A DNA stretch of 64,000 bases from a bacterium (GCA_028689495.1 JAQTWB010000003.1:1-64000), one strand, 5' to 3'; positions 54,737 through 63,836 are shown, numbered from the stretch's first letter. Notes: a model not told the origin generated them from the sequence alone. Program-made: numbers and translations.

Positions 54737-56956
54737 ATGTCCGCTAACGCAATGTCTGCTAACACTCTTAAAGCAGAAGCAGTTGAAGTAACCGAAGAAG
54801 TAATCGAATTTGCCAACCTCGGATTATCCGAGGATATTTTGAGAGCAATCGCCGATTCCGGTTATACAACACCAACAGAAATTCAGCGCCAGATGATTCC
54901 GCATGTTCTCGCCGGCAGAGATGTTCTCGGCCAGGCACAGACAGGAACCGGCAAAACCGCCGCTTTCGCCCTGCCGCTTCTCGCCCGCCTGTCCGCCGAC
55001 AAGCGCGAACCGCAGGTATTGGTTCTCGCGCCAACCCGTGAGCTGGCCTTACAGGTCTCTGAATCTTTCAAACGTTACGCAACTCATATTCCCGGCTTCT
55101 CGGTCGCAGCGATCTACGGCGGGCAGGCATACCCGGCACAGCTTCGCGACCTGAAGCGCGGCGTGCAGGTTGTTGTCGGCACACCTGGCCGGATTATGGA
55201 CCACATGCGTCGCGGCACACTTTCACTCAATTCTCTTGACTACCTCGTTCTCGATGAAGCCGACGAAATGCTGCGCATGGGTTTTGCCGAAGACGTGGAA
55301 TGGATTGTCGATCAGATACCAGAAAGCACACACGGCGCTCTTTTCTCGGCAACCATGCCGACCGAAATCCGCCGCGTAGCCCAGAAGTTTCTTGAGTCAC
55401 CAGTTGAAATTTCTATCGGTGGTAAAACCAGCGCCGCAACAACTATCCGCCAGCGATTCTGGCAAGTAAGTGGACAACACAAGCTCGATGCCCTGACACG
55501 TATTCTCGAAGTTGAAGATACTGCTGGCGTCCTGATCTTTGTTCGCACCAAGACCGCTACCGCTGAAGTAGCCGACAACCTGCTCTCACGCGGATTTAAG
55601 GCGACAGCACTCAACGGCGACATCGCCCAAAACCAACGGGAAATGACAATCGAATCGCTACGCTCTGGCCGCATCGATATCGTTGTTGCTACCGACGTTG
55701 CCGCACGGGGAATCGACGTGGAGCGTATCAGCCACGTCATTAACTATGACGCGCCATACGACAGTGAATCCTACATTCACCGCATCGGCCGTACTGGTCG
55801 TGCCGGTCGCAGTGGAGAAGCGATTATCTTCATCGCGCCGAAAGAGGGCTATATCCTGAAACGCATTGAAAAAGTCATGCATAGCCGCATTGAGCCAATG
55901 ACTTTGCCAACCGTCAAGGAAGTCAATCAAAAACGTATCGGTCGATTGAAGGAAAAGATTCAAAAAGAACTTTCTTCCCCAAGATTCCAGAAAATGATGC
56001 CGGCATACATGGGCATCGTTCACGACCTGGTTCTTGATTCCGAACTGTCACTGGAAGAAGTCGCCGCCGCACTCATCACTTTAAGTGCCGGCAAAACTGA
56101 CTTCCTGCTCAATGAAGAACGACGTGCGGAGAGAGAAAGTCGTGAACCACGCCGCGAATACGAAGGCCGTGGCAATTCGCGGGACGGACGTGGCTCATCA
56201 AGAGAAGCACGCCCTTATCGCGAACGCCGTGACTCTGACTCGCGAGGCGAGAGACGCCCATACCGTGATCGAGGTGAATCAAGTGGTCGAGGAGATCGTT
56301 ACAGACCAGCTGAAAAAGGCCAATACAACAAGCCTCGCGACAACTCGGAACAGCGTGAATTCTCCCAGGCCGCAGCGACAGCACGGGCTGAGCGATTTGG
56401 CTCTGAAGAAAAGCGTGAATACACTCCGCGCAAACCCGCAGAAAGTCGACGAGATTACTCCGCCGGAGAAACTAGGGAAGGCAGCAAAGCACCTCGCAGT
56501 GACCGCTTCAACTCTGATGAAAAACGCGCTTATGCCCCTCGCGGAGAGCGCTTCAAATCAGAAGAGAAACGTCCTTATGCTCCGCGCAAAACAAGTGACA
56601 GTCGACGTGAGTTCTCCGCCGGAGATGCTGGAAAGGCACCGCGCAGTGACCGTTTCGGCTCTGATGAAAAGCGTCCATATACCCCTCGCGGAGAACGCTT
56701 CAAATCAGACGAAAAACGTCCATACGCACCGCGCAAAACAAGTGACAGTCGACGTGACTTTTCTGCTGCAGATGCCGGAAAGGCGCCGCGTGGCAAAAGC
56801 CCACAAGGTGAAAAATCAAGCTTTGCCCCGTGGAAAGACAACAAATCGGCAGGCAAAAAGTTTCATGGCTCTGCTTCAGGTGGGAAAAATCAGGAACGAA
56901 AATTTTCTGGACCAAAGAAAAGCTCACGTCAAGCCGGCCCAGGACGAAAGCGCTAA
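54737..56956 (+). CDS. deaD: DEAD-box RNA helicase (DeaD/CsdA-like) with duplicated RG-rich tail
   Basis: ATP-dependent RNA helicase for ribosome assembly and mRNA turnover. AQTGTGKTAAFALP, PTRELALQ, TPGRIMDH, DEADEMLRMGF, SATMP, ATDVAARGIDVERISHVINYD and HRIGRTGRAGR cover motifs I to VI. ATG 54737 (GGAG nine bases upstream) is preferred over GTG 54722, giving 739 residues. After about residue 470 the tail is Arg/Gly/Glu/Ser-rich with a near-perfect tandem duplication (RSDRFGSDEKRPYTPRGERFKSDEKRPYAPRKTSDSRR-type units) for RNA binding. No RNA-recognition DbpA domain is clear. Confidence 0.93.
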   Translation: MSANAMSANTLKAEAVEVTEEVIEFANLGLSEDILRAIADSGYTTPTEIQRQMIPHVLAGRDVLGQAQTGTGKTAAFALPLLARLSADKREPQVLVLAPTRELALQVSESFKRYATHIPGFSVAAIYGGQAYPAQLRDLKRGVQVVVGTPGRIMDHMRRGTLSLNSLDYLVLDEADEMLRMGFAEDVEWIVDQIPESTHGALFSATMPTEIRRVAQKFLESPVEISIGGKTSAATTIRQRFWQVSGQHKLDALTRILEVEDTAGVLIFVRTKTATAEVADNLLSRGFKATALNGDIAQNQREMTIESLRSGRIDIVVATDVAARGIDVERISHVINYDAPYDSESYIHRIGRTGRAGRSGEAIIFIAPKEGYILKRIEKVMHSRIEPMTLPTVKEVNQKRIGRLKEKIQKELSSPRFQKMMPAYMGIVHDLVLDSELSLEEVAAALITLSAGKTDFLLNEERRAERESREPRREYEGRGNSRDGRGSSREARPYRERRDSDSRGERRPYRDRGESSGRGDRYRPAEKGQYNKPRDNSEQREFSQAAATARAERFGSEEKREYTPRKPAESRRDYSAGETREGSKAPRSDRFNSDEKRAYAPRGERFKSEEKRPYAPRKTSDSRREFSAGDAGKAPRSDRFGSDEKRPYTPRGERFKSDEKRPYAPRKTSDSRRDFSAADAGKAPRGKSPQGEKSSFAPWKDNKSAGKKFHGSASGGKNQERKFSGPKKSSRQAGPGRKR
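56497..56770. repeat. Tandem duplication in the helicase tail
   Basis: A unit of about 144 bp encoding S/GDRF.SDEKR.Y.PRGERFKS.EKRPYAPRKTSDSRR.FSA.DAGKAPR occurs twice in tandem, with third-position differences. The protein repeat is better kept than the DNA. Confidence 0.65.
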
Positions 56957-56976
56957 TTAAACGGGTGACAACACCC

Positions 56977-57021
56977 GGGAGTATCGGTAAGAGTGTTTAC
57001 ATTACCTTCTCCGATACTCCC
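56977..57021 (+). terminator. 11-bp perfect stem after the helicase gene
   Basis: GGGAGTATCGG pairs with CCGATACTCCC around 23 bases, preceded by a small CGGGTG/CACCCG hairpin (56962). No U-run follows, so a Rho-assisted or structural 3' end is as likely as an intrinsic terminator. Confidence 0.5.
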
Positions 57022-57062
57022 CGCCTGACAAATCTCCGTTATGTGTAGAAATAACGTTGTTC

Positions 57063-57122
57063 CTGCCCATTGAGGAAACTCACTGGGCAGAAGCACTGCT
57101 TGTTTTTTTAACGGAGGTTTTT
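57063..57122 (+). promoter_or_regulatory. Structured leader with terminator-like U-run before the gene at 57123
   Basis: CTGCCCA-T-TGAG-GAAA-CTCA-C-TGGGCAG, a hairpin capped by a GNRA-type GAAA loop (57063-57090), is followed by a competing CAG-AAGCA-CTG stem, TTTTTTT, AACGGAGG-TTTTT-ATG. This is the same order as before GCS2 gene A (hairpin, U-run, GGAGG, T5, ATG). Confidence 0.5.
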
Positions 57123-58262
57123 ATGAACACAACATTCAATCGCAATCCATACACAAACCCGCTGGTCGTCGGACTGGCGACTTTGGCAAATTTGCTTTCT
57201 GAAGCCAAACTCAGTCAGCAATCAATCGTCCTCATTCATAAACATGTAGACAAGGCCAGTCAGGTCAATAGTCGTGGGTTCCACCTCAACTTGATTCACG
57301 CCACGGAGCTGGCCACCCCCAGCGCAGGCCCGACTCTGTTACAATTCCTGTCTTACTTGTTCCCCGCTCCATACAGCGTCGGAAGTATTAAGCAGCGTCT
57401 CCAGGAAGAAACGGCCGATGTCGTGATGACACTAATTGAGGAGCACCTCAAGGATGAGAACTCGGCCAATGAAGAAAAAGGCCATATCGTCAATCTATTG
57501 ACCCTGCTTCCATTGTTTTCTCATGGATTAAGTTGTCAACGCCTGACACTCATCGCCGAGAAGGCGCAAACATCCACACCGGGATTACTCGCAGCTCTGC
57601 TTCTCGGAATTAACAATTCCATTCGCGAAGTCCGTGCTCACACAAGTGACAGACTGCCGAAAAGCAGAACTGAAGAAGCAGAAAAAATGCTGGAAATCAG
57701 CGAACGACTACTTAACCATCAAAGCTTTGCGGTTGCTCTCGCGGCAACCAAGCTACTTGGCACTTTGGGGGTTCCGGTAAAAACGCTGAAAGTAAAGCTG
57801 CGCGAGCAAGCACTATCTTTTACCCATGCCGGAGCCTGGTCGGACGATCGTCAGATGGAGCTGGCAATTGCCAGTCTGGAGAGCTACCGTCGTATCTGGT
57901 CTGATGACATTGAATTCATGGAGACAGTCTTCTCGACAGTTCCCTTTGCCAACGATCTCTGGCGCGAACAGGCTGGATATTTCCTTGGGGGGCTTCCCGC
58001 AGAGCATCCGTTACAACTGGATTTGTTAAATTCATTTCGCGAACTGCCAAACCAGCAGCTGATTGCAATTGTTGCCGCTCATTGCTGGTTGCGTTACCCA
58101 AATGGTTCAGAAAACAGAATCGCCGCTCTGGAATTTGGCGTAAAACATGGAAATCGCGAACTTGCGAATTACTCAACTGCCGCTCTTTGTTGTAGCGCAT
58201 TGCAAAAATCGCAAGAAGCAACCGATGCCTTGATCGACCTCGCCGAGGATGGACATAGTTAA
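57123..58262 (+). CDS. Uncharacterised alpha-helical repeat protein, 379 residues
   Basis: ATG 57123 follows GGAGG by five T. No signal peptide or membrane helix. Much of the protein is predicted helix with HEAT/armadillo-like spacing (e.g. NHQSFAVALAATKLLGTLGVPVKTLKVKLR and NRIAALEFGVKHGNRELANYSTAALCCSAL). I recognise no family and no catalytic motif. It stands alone between the helicase and the giant gene and ends at a bulged hairpin with a U-run. Confidence 0.7.
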   Translation: MNTTFNRNPYTNPLVVGLATLANLLSEAKLSQQSIVLIHKHVDKASQVNSRGFHLNLIHATELATPSAGPTLLQFLSYLFPAPYSVGSIKQRLQEETADVVMTLIEEHLKDENSANEEKGHIVNLLTLLPLFSHGLSCQRLTLIAEKAQTSTPGLLAALLLGINNSIREVRAHTSDRLPKSRTEEAEKMLEISERLLNHQSFAVALAATKLLGTLGVPVKTLKVKLREQALSFTHAGAWSDDRQMELAIASLESYRRIWSDDIEFMETVFSTVPFANDLWREQAGYFLGGLPAEHPLQLDLLNSFRELPNQQLIAIVAAHCWLRYPNGSENRIAALEFGVKHGNRELANYSTAALCCSALQKSQEATDALIDLAEDGHS

Positions 58263-58275
58263 GGTGCTTGATAAG

Positions 58276-58338
58276 GCAAACGAACAAGGGAGGAGGAGAG
58301 TATCCAAAATCCCTGTTCGTTGCCAATTACGGTTTTTT
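58276..58338 (+). terminator. Probable terminator of the helical-repeat gene
   Basis: GGCA(aa)CGAACA(a)GGG pairs with CCCTGTTCGTGCC, a stem with two bulges, followed after AATTACGG by TTTTTT. Confidence 0.5.
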
Positions 58339-58375
58339 GCAGTGCTTCAGCTTGTCGGGTTAGCTGTCATAACGG

Positions 58376-58411
58376 CATCTCAGCGGGCATCTCAGCGGGC
58401 ATCTCAGCGCA
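58376..58411. repeat. 12-bp tandem repeat across the stop of the giant gene
   Basis: CATCTCAGCGGG occurs at 58376 and 58388, with a third CATCTCAGCGCA at 58400 that runs into the coding end. The stop (58404-58406) lies within the third copy. Confidence 0.6.
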
Positions 58412-61400
58412 GCCCGACAACGCTCTGAAAATCTACCACTTCTCCGCTCTCCCGGCTCCGCACAACGCTCGCCGATAAAACACCGGATAATGTCGATTCC
58501 AGCGTAAAGCTTCCGTAACTGTGACCAGTATCACCTCCGGTCGGAATCAGCACATCACGCCGCCCACGCGCCGGAATGAAAACATGTTCCACCTTTCCGC
58601 CGCCAAAATCTATCAAGGCATTTTGGTTCATCGCCGAATTGTTCGTCACCCGTAACCAGTTATACATATCGAGATAAGTATTGAACGTGCCGGAAAAAAC
58701 CCTGCCAAAACTTTCCCGAGCGGTGAGGTAATACGCCGTGGCAATGCCACCCGAATCATCGTCAAGATAACTCGCCGCACCGGCAATTACTTTGCCGGCC
58801 GGTGTAATTCTAACCGAGCCATAACTTCCCGCCGGCAGAACATCAATAGGAATAAAATGCTGCTGAGCGTAAGGTGACAAATGCGCTACCTCTGTTTTCA
58901 ACAAATCACCATTCATGTCATACCAGGTTAGCTGAACATCGTTATCCGTATTGCTGGCATTTGCCAGCTCCAACACATTCAATCCTTCACCGCCAGCGGA
59001 CAGCATGGTTACCGCCTCAGTGCCCTGAGTTGTTGGACTGGCAAAAGCAAAATTGTCGCCATATCGCGACAGTGTTGCAATGTAGGGAACCGAGTTGTCC
59101 TCCGGTGTGATACTGATTAATCCGACGCCGCCGGCAGCGGAAAACTCATGCCCAGCCTGAATGTCCCGTTTGCCGAACGGTGGGATACGGAGCGTGGCGG
59201 TGGTGATGCTGTCGCCAGTTTGCTCGCGCCAGGTAATTACGAAATTACGGCTTACGCTGCCGAGGTTAGCGACAGATAGCCAGTTAAAGGTTGCGGTAGA
59301 AATTGTCGTTACTGGGATGTCGAGCTCCAGCTCGGGGCCGAAAATTGCAGCAGAGCTGGAGCTCTGCTGCCCCAGGTGCGTATTCCACACACCTGTCGTC
59401 TCGCCACTCATCCCCGGCATCAGCTCCAGCGAATAAACGAAATCATAGTCGTCGCCCCAGGTGTCACCGGCCAAACGGTAATAAGTCATTCGCCCGTCGA
59501 CTTCAGCGCTACCTGCGTCAACTGTGACAAGTCCGTACGAATCCACCGAAAACCCCGGCAGGTCGTTGATAATCACATCGCGCTGATTACCAGCCGAGAT
59601 GCGAAGTTGTTTTGTGGCAACAACAACACCGTCGATATCATGCAGCGTAACATTAACCACAACTTCACTCGCACCCGGATTTATCAACTCCAGCACATTG
59701 ACCATATCGAGAAAGCCGTTCCAGTAAGTATAAAGTGGTGACGGTAAACGAGGATCTGTAATTTCCAGTATCGGCACAACAGTTATACCCGGCATAACAT
59801 TTACCGTTCCACCTGTAAGCTGCACTCCCCCCTTCTCGACTGCGATCGTACCGACCCCCGGAGAAAGTCCGCCAAAACTGTAACTGCCGTTACCGCCCGT
59901 CACGGCGATAAATGTCCCAGCAGTTGTCACCAGAGTCACTGTAGCACCCGCAACCGGTGTGCCATTCTGCTCAACCACACCGGCGATAATCCCCAAATCG
60001 AGCGAAGCGCCGAAATCAGCCGTAACATCAGCTGTCATCGTTCCGGTCGCAGATACCGGTGTAAAACTGTAACTGCTCAATGTCGGAGTCACTGTATAAC
60101 CCACGCCCCAGGGAATGCCGGATATCGTGTAGTTTCCGCCAACATCAGTTGTCGCACTGCCGTGGATACCGGCATCGAGCACGACATTGGCAAGCCCACT
60201 ACCAGAGTTATCGACATGACCTGAAATACTATGGGTGAAGTCGAAATAATCGACATATACGTCATAAGGAGCACCGGCTCCGTTCGTCCAGAAGTAAGGA
60301 ACCCGCCCCCACTGTTCAGTCATACTGACGTTCAAGCCGACATTTGTGCCTGCGCTGTAAAGCGTATCAGCCGCCACCTGCCAATCGACGTTTGTATACG
60401 GGGAAATACCCGTTTTGTTTTTTATTTCGTTGTTGCTCAGCCAAACGGCGTTTAACTCCTCCGTCGCCGTGATAGATATCCCAAGGCTGTTGATAGAGTT
60501 TCCACTGTCTAGTGTTACTGAAGTTTGCCATGCTGTAGTGTTATCGTCATAACGGCGGTAGATGAGATCATCGGCGGCGGCGTTGTAAAGCAGATGCAGG
60601 TCACCAGCAGAATCAATGGCAGGTGACAACTGTGAACTGACACCAAAATCTGCCGACACAGTTGGCGAATACCAGGCGAAATAACTAAGTGAATCTGCTC
60701 GATCCCCTGAAAAACTGAAATTTCCTCCTGCATAAACAGAGGTGTTACTGAGAGCGAGGCTTTCTACATAATTGTTAAGACCGGAGCCCAATGACTGCCA
60801 GGAACTTCCATCCCAACGGGCGATATAATCCGCCGCAGTATTGCCCCCGGCGTCTGTAAACCACCCACCGACATAGATGTCACTACCGCTAGTCGCGATG
60901 CTATACACTGTGCTGTTAACACCCGAACCAAGTGCCTGCCAGCTACTTCCATCCCAACGGGCGACATAATCCGCCGCAGTATTGCCCCCGGCGTCTGTGA
61001 AGCCTCCGCCAACATAAATATCGGTGCCCTCAATTGCGATATTATAAGCTACACCATTTAATCCCGAACCAAGTGCCTGCCAGTTACTACCATCCCAACG
61101 AGCGATTCTATCAGCTGCCGCGTTACCACCAGCATCAGTAAAAACACCACCAATGAGCACATCAGAACCAACGACAGCAATTGACCACACCCAGTTATTA
61201 ATTCCCGCTCCAACAGAACTCCAAGCGCTGCCATCCCAGCGAGCGATATAATCAGCTGAAGGATCACCACCGGCATTAATAAACGATCCTCCTACATAGA
61301 CAAGACCACTATCGGTCAGCAGGACACGTACAAAACTATTCAACCCCGAGCTGAGCGACTGCCAGCTACTTCCATCCCAGCGGGCGACATAGTCCGCCGC

Positions 61401-63395
61401 CGCATCTCCACCAGCATCGGTAAAATCTCCCCCCACATATACATCGTTACCTGCGACCGAAATCGCGTAAACATCGGCATTTAACCCCACTCCCAACGCC
61501 TGCCAACTGTTTCCATCCCAGCGAGCGATATAGTCAGCATCAACATTCCCACCGGCGTCGGTAAAGCTACCGCCAACATAAACACTACTGCCGGCGACAG
61601 CGATCTCACGGACCTGCCCGTTTAATCCGACCCCAATCGCATTCCAGCCAACTCCATCCCACCGAGCCATCAGATCGGCTGAGAAATCGCTCCCCGCATC
61701 GACAAAAATTCCACCCGCATAGACCTCCCCGCCACCAATAACAATTGACCTGACCTGAGAATTCAAACCAGCTCCAAGCGACTGCCAGGAACCTCCATCC
61801 CAACGAGCTATTCCATCTGCGCTCGGATTTCCACCGGCATCGGCAAATGAGCCTCCGGCATAGATGTCAGGACCAGAAACAACAATCGATCGAACCTGAC
61901 CGTTGGCGCCCGTGCCCAATGCATTCCAGCTGCCGCCATCCCAGCGAGCAATATAATCTGCCGCGGCATTCCCTCCGGCATTGGTAAATATGCCGCCGAC
62001 ATAAACATCACTGCCAGAAACAGCCACTGCGAATGCTGTGGCGCCAAGACCAGTCCCCAAGGCCTGCCACGTCGCTCCATCCCAATGAGCAACATAATCC
62101 GCCGCGGCGTTTCCTCCTCCATCGGTAAAGTTGCCTCCCACATAAACGTCACTGCCGGAGACAGCGATGGCATAAACCCAGCCGGTCAAACCGACACCGA
62201 ACGCATTCCAGTTACTACCATCCCAACGAGCGATTTTACTGGTAGACGCGACCCCACCAGCATCATTAAAAAAACCTCCTGCATAAACGTCACTACCGGA
62301 GACAACAATTGCATACACCGTGCTGTCCGTACCTGCGCCGAGTGCGTTCCAGGAGCTACCATCCCAGCGGGCGATACGGTCCGCCCCGTTATTGCCACCC
62401 GCGTTGATAAACCACCCACCAACATAAACATCGCTACCGGAGATTGCGATAGTCTGTACGGTATTGCTCAGACCATCGCCCAAAGCATGCCAGGAAAAAC
62501 CATCGTAGCGGTATATGCCTCCTGTAAACGAACCACCGACATAAATTCCATCCAGGCCGAGAGCAACAGCATTGACACTTGCACTCAGCCCCGTGGAAAC
62601 AGGGCTGGTCTCCATACCGAACCAGCTCATATCGCCACCGGTATTACGAGCTTGCCAACTGCTGCCATCAAACTCCCAGGCATCTAAGCTATTTGAGCTC
62701 TGGCCGGAGAGCAGATACATTTGGTCTGCACCCTTGGTAATCAATGAAACAGTAGTGCGATTGTGATCCGGTTTCCCCAAAGAGATTGTCGCATCAAATT
62801 GGCTCAAGTCGCCGGTAACGATATTCGTCGAACGAGCAAGAGCCACGACTTTGTCATCCGGTCCCTGCTTGCTCTCCGGCAGGTATTTGTCCCACACTGC
62901 CGTAACCCAAAGCCGGTTATTGCCATCAAGAGCGATACTCGGTGCACTGTAAACATCGTCGGCTGCCGTGCCATTGAGCGCAGTAACTTCAGCATCAAAA
63001 GCGATACTGCTACTCCCGACAACTCCTCGCCTTAGCACTATGTCGTAGGTATTTGCTGCCGCCGCGACGACAATATACGGCACGCCGGAAATTGTTTTGT
63101 AGCTGATAGCAAAATCTGAGGTGTTGTAACTCAACGTCCCGGCGCTCTGCCAGGCACCACTCTCAAGACTATCCGTATAGGCGAACTCAATTGCACTGCC
63201 GTTATAGTAGGCAACCCAGTGCCTGTGATTAACATCGTCAAAGAAGGTTTTTCGATTGCCGCCGGCACCGGCATCTGTCGCCGTGGCGGAAGTAGATGTA
63301 CCCACCACTGCCGGAGCAGCAGAAAGTAGTGCCGGTAGGCCAATCAGCAACAACGCCGTCATTGCGTAAGTAACTTGTTGTAATCGTTGGCGCAT
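58404..63395 (-). CDS. Large secreted beta-propeller-like repeat protein, 1663 residues
   Basis: ATG 63395 has GAGGA seven bases upstream and opens a signal peptide (MRQRLQQVTYAMTALLLIGLPALLSAAPA). An N-terminal beta-rich domain of about 250 residues precedes 13 full and one degenerate copy of a 47-residue blade (consensus VYAIAVSGSDVYVGGxFTDAGGNAAADYIARWDGSSWQALGxGLN). Two carboxypeptidase-regulatory-like beta-sandwiches follow (ISGHVDNSGSGLANVVL... and IAGVVEQNGTPVAGATVTLVT), then a long C-terminal beta domain. Fourteen blades would suit two seven-bladed propellers. No lipobox or sorting signal is seen. Likely extracellular adhesion or ligand binding; that is inference. Confidence 0.85.
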   Translation of the reverse strand: MRQRLQQVTYAMTALLLIGLPALLSAAPAVVGTSTSATATDAGAGGNRKTFFDDVNHRHWVAYYNGSAIEFAYTDSLESGAWQSAGTLSYNTSDFAISYKTISGVPYIVVAAAANTYDIVLRRGVVGSSSIAFDAEVTALNGTAADDVYSAPSIALDGNNRLWVTAVWDKYLPESKQGPDDKVVALARSTNIVTGDLSQFDATISLGKPDHNRTTVSLITKGADQMYLLSGQSSNSLDAWEFDGSSWQARNTGGDMSWFGMETSPVSTGLSASVNAVALGLDGIYVGGSFTGGIYRYDGFSWHALGDGLSNTVQTIAISGSDVYVGGWFINAGGNNGADRIARWDGSSWNALGAGTDSTVYAIVVSGSDVYAGGFFNDAGGVASTSKIARWDGSNWNAFGVGLTGWVYAIAVSGSDVYVGGNFTDGGGNAAADYVAHWDGATWQALGTGLGATAFAVAVSGSDVYVGGIFTNAGGNAAADYIARWDGGSWNALGTGANGQVRSIVVSGPDIYAGGSFADAGGNPSADGIARWDGGSWQSLGAGLNSQVRSIVIGGGEVYAGGIFVDAGSDFSADLMARWDGVGWNAIGVGLNGQVREIAVAGSSVYVGGSFTDAGGNVDADYIARWDGNSWQALGVGLNADVYAISVAGNDVYVGGDFTDAGGDAAADYVARWDGSSWQSLSSGLNSFVRVLLTDSGLVYVGGSFINAGGDPSADYIARWDGSAWSSVGAGINNWVWSIAVVGSDVLIGGVFTDAGGNAAADRIARWDGSNWQALGSGLNGVAYNIAIEGTDIYVGGGFTDAGGNTAADYVARWDGSSWQALGSGVNSTVYSIATSGSDIYVGGWFTDAGGNTAADYIARWDGSSWQSLGSGLNNYVESLALSNTSVYAGGNFSFSGDRADSLSYFAWYSPTVSADFGVSSQLSPAIDSAGDLHLLYNAAADDLIYRRYDDNTTAWQTSVTLDSGNSINSLGISITATEELNAVWLSNNEIKNKTGISPYTNVDWQVAADTLYSAGTNVGLNVSMTEQWGRVPYFWTNGAGAPYDVYVDYFDFTHSISGHVDNSGSGLANVVLDAGIHGSATTDVGGNYTISGIPWGVGYTVTPTLSSYSFTPVSATGTMTADVTADFGASLDLGIIAGVVEQNGTPVAGATVTLVTTAGTFIAVTGGNGSYSFGGLSPGVGTIAVEKGGVQLTGGTVNVMPGITVVPILEITDPRLPSPLYTYWNGFLDMVNVLELINPGASEVVVNVTLHDIDGVVVATKQLRISAGNQRDVIINDLPGFSVDSYGLVTVDAGSAEVDGRMTYYRLAGDTWGDDYDFVYSLELMPGMSGETTGVWNTHLGQQSSSSAAIFGPELELDIPVTTISTATFNWLSVANLGSVSRNFVITWREQTGDSITTATLRIPPFGKRDIQAGHEFSAAGGVGLISITPEDNSVPYIATLSRYGDNFAFASPTTQGTEAVTMLSAGGEGLNVLELANASNTDNDVQLTWYDMNGDLLKTEVAHLSPYAQQHFIPIDVLPAGSYGSVRITPAGKVIAGAASYLDDDSGGIATAYYLTARESFGRVFSGTFNTYLDMYNWLRVTNNSAMNQNALIDFGGGKVEHVFIPARGRRDVLIPTGGDTGHSYGSFTLESTLSGVLSASVVRSRESGEVVDFQSVVGLR
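59321..59370. repeat. REP-like two-palindrome unit, family B copy 2, inside a coding sequence
   Basis: CGAGCT-CC-AGCTCG (59321-59334) and GCAGCAGAGCT-GG-AGCTCTGCTGC (59347-59370) are the same two half-elements as at 37218-37283. Here they are translated in frame as GQQSSSSAAIFGPELELDIP within the C-terminal domain of the giant secreted protein. Confidence 0.7.
60665..62580. repeat. 141-bp coding repeat array (13-14 units)
   Basis: Consecutive 47-codon units; for example CATAAACGTC recurs at 62141 and 62282, exactly 141 bases apart. The units encode the WDGSSW / VYVGG blades. Array ends are degenerate (GIYRYDGFSWHALGDG first; SYFAWYSPT last). Confidence 0.85.
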
Positions 63396-63836
63396 TGTTA
63401 ATTCCTCGCGTTTATCTTCAACAGAAGTCATCGGCCGAAGAATGAAGAAACATTAGAAAAGACTGAAAGGGCAAACATCACTCCTACAAACAGGGAACAG
63501 CCGAACTTGCCGTCATTGGGGCTCGGCACCCCCAGATACGCTTTTTCTTGGCTTAGCCCGGATGTTGCAAAAACATCGCGCTCTAGTGTAGGTATGCTTG
63601 GCACCACAGTGCTATTCCCCGTTCTTCCTAGTCGGTTAATATGTGTAATGTTTGTCAACCTGCCTTATGGAGAGTTTTCGCTCCAGAGGGCAGTAGATGG
63701 AATATTTGACGAGGTTTTTATACGCTCCGGGGTTTTTAAAACCTGGGGTTAAACAAAGTTGACTGAAGCAAAAGCCGAGGCCTTTGTTTCCGCCAACTTT
63801 GTTTAACTAAAGCCACTCAAGTGGCAGGAGCAGGAG
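63396..63836 (+). promoter_or_regulatory. 441-bp divergent gap with structured leader of the gene at 63837
   Basis: It holds the promoter of the giant gene, a partial family D element (AGCCCGGATGTTGCA near 63555), and a leader for the next gene: GTTAAACAAAGTTG (63748) pairs perfectly with CAACTTTGTTTAAC (63794) around an inner CAAAAGCC/GGCCTTTG stem. Four bases later GCCAC-TCAA-GTGGC joins directly to AGGAG. A GAGGTTTTTATA (not ATG) at 63712 resembles the shared start context but begins no gene. The ORF at 63507 is not supported. Confidence 0.45.

Noticed and set aside
60665-62580. CRISPR-like or non-coding satellite array
   Set aside because: The 141-bp units are an uninterrupted open reading frame with protein-level conservation and no spacers.
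63507-63752. 81-residue ORF ending in FDEVFIRSGVFKTWG
   Set aside because: Its start lacks a ribosome site and its end only reflects a GAGGTTTTTATA sequence similar to the shared leaders; likely non-coding.
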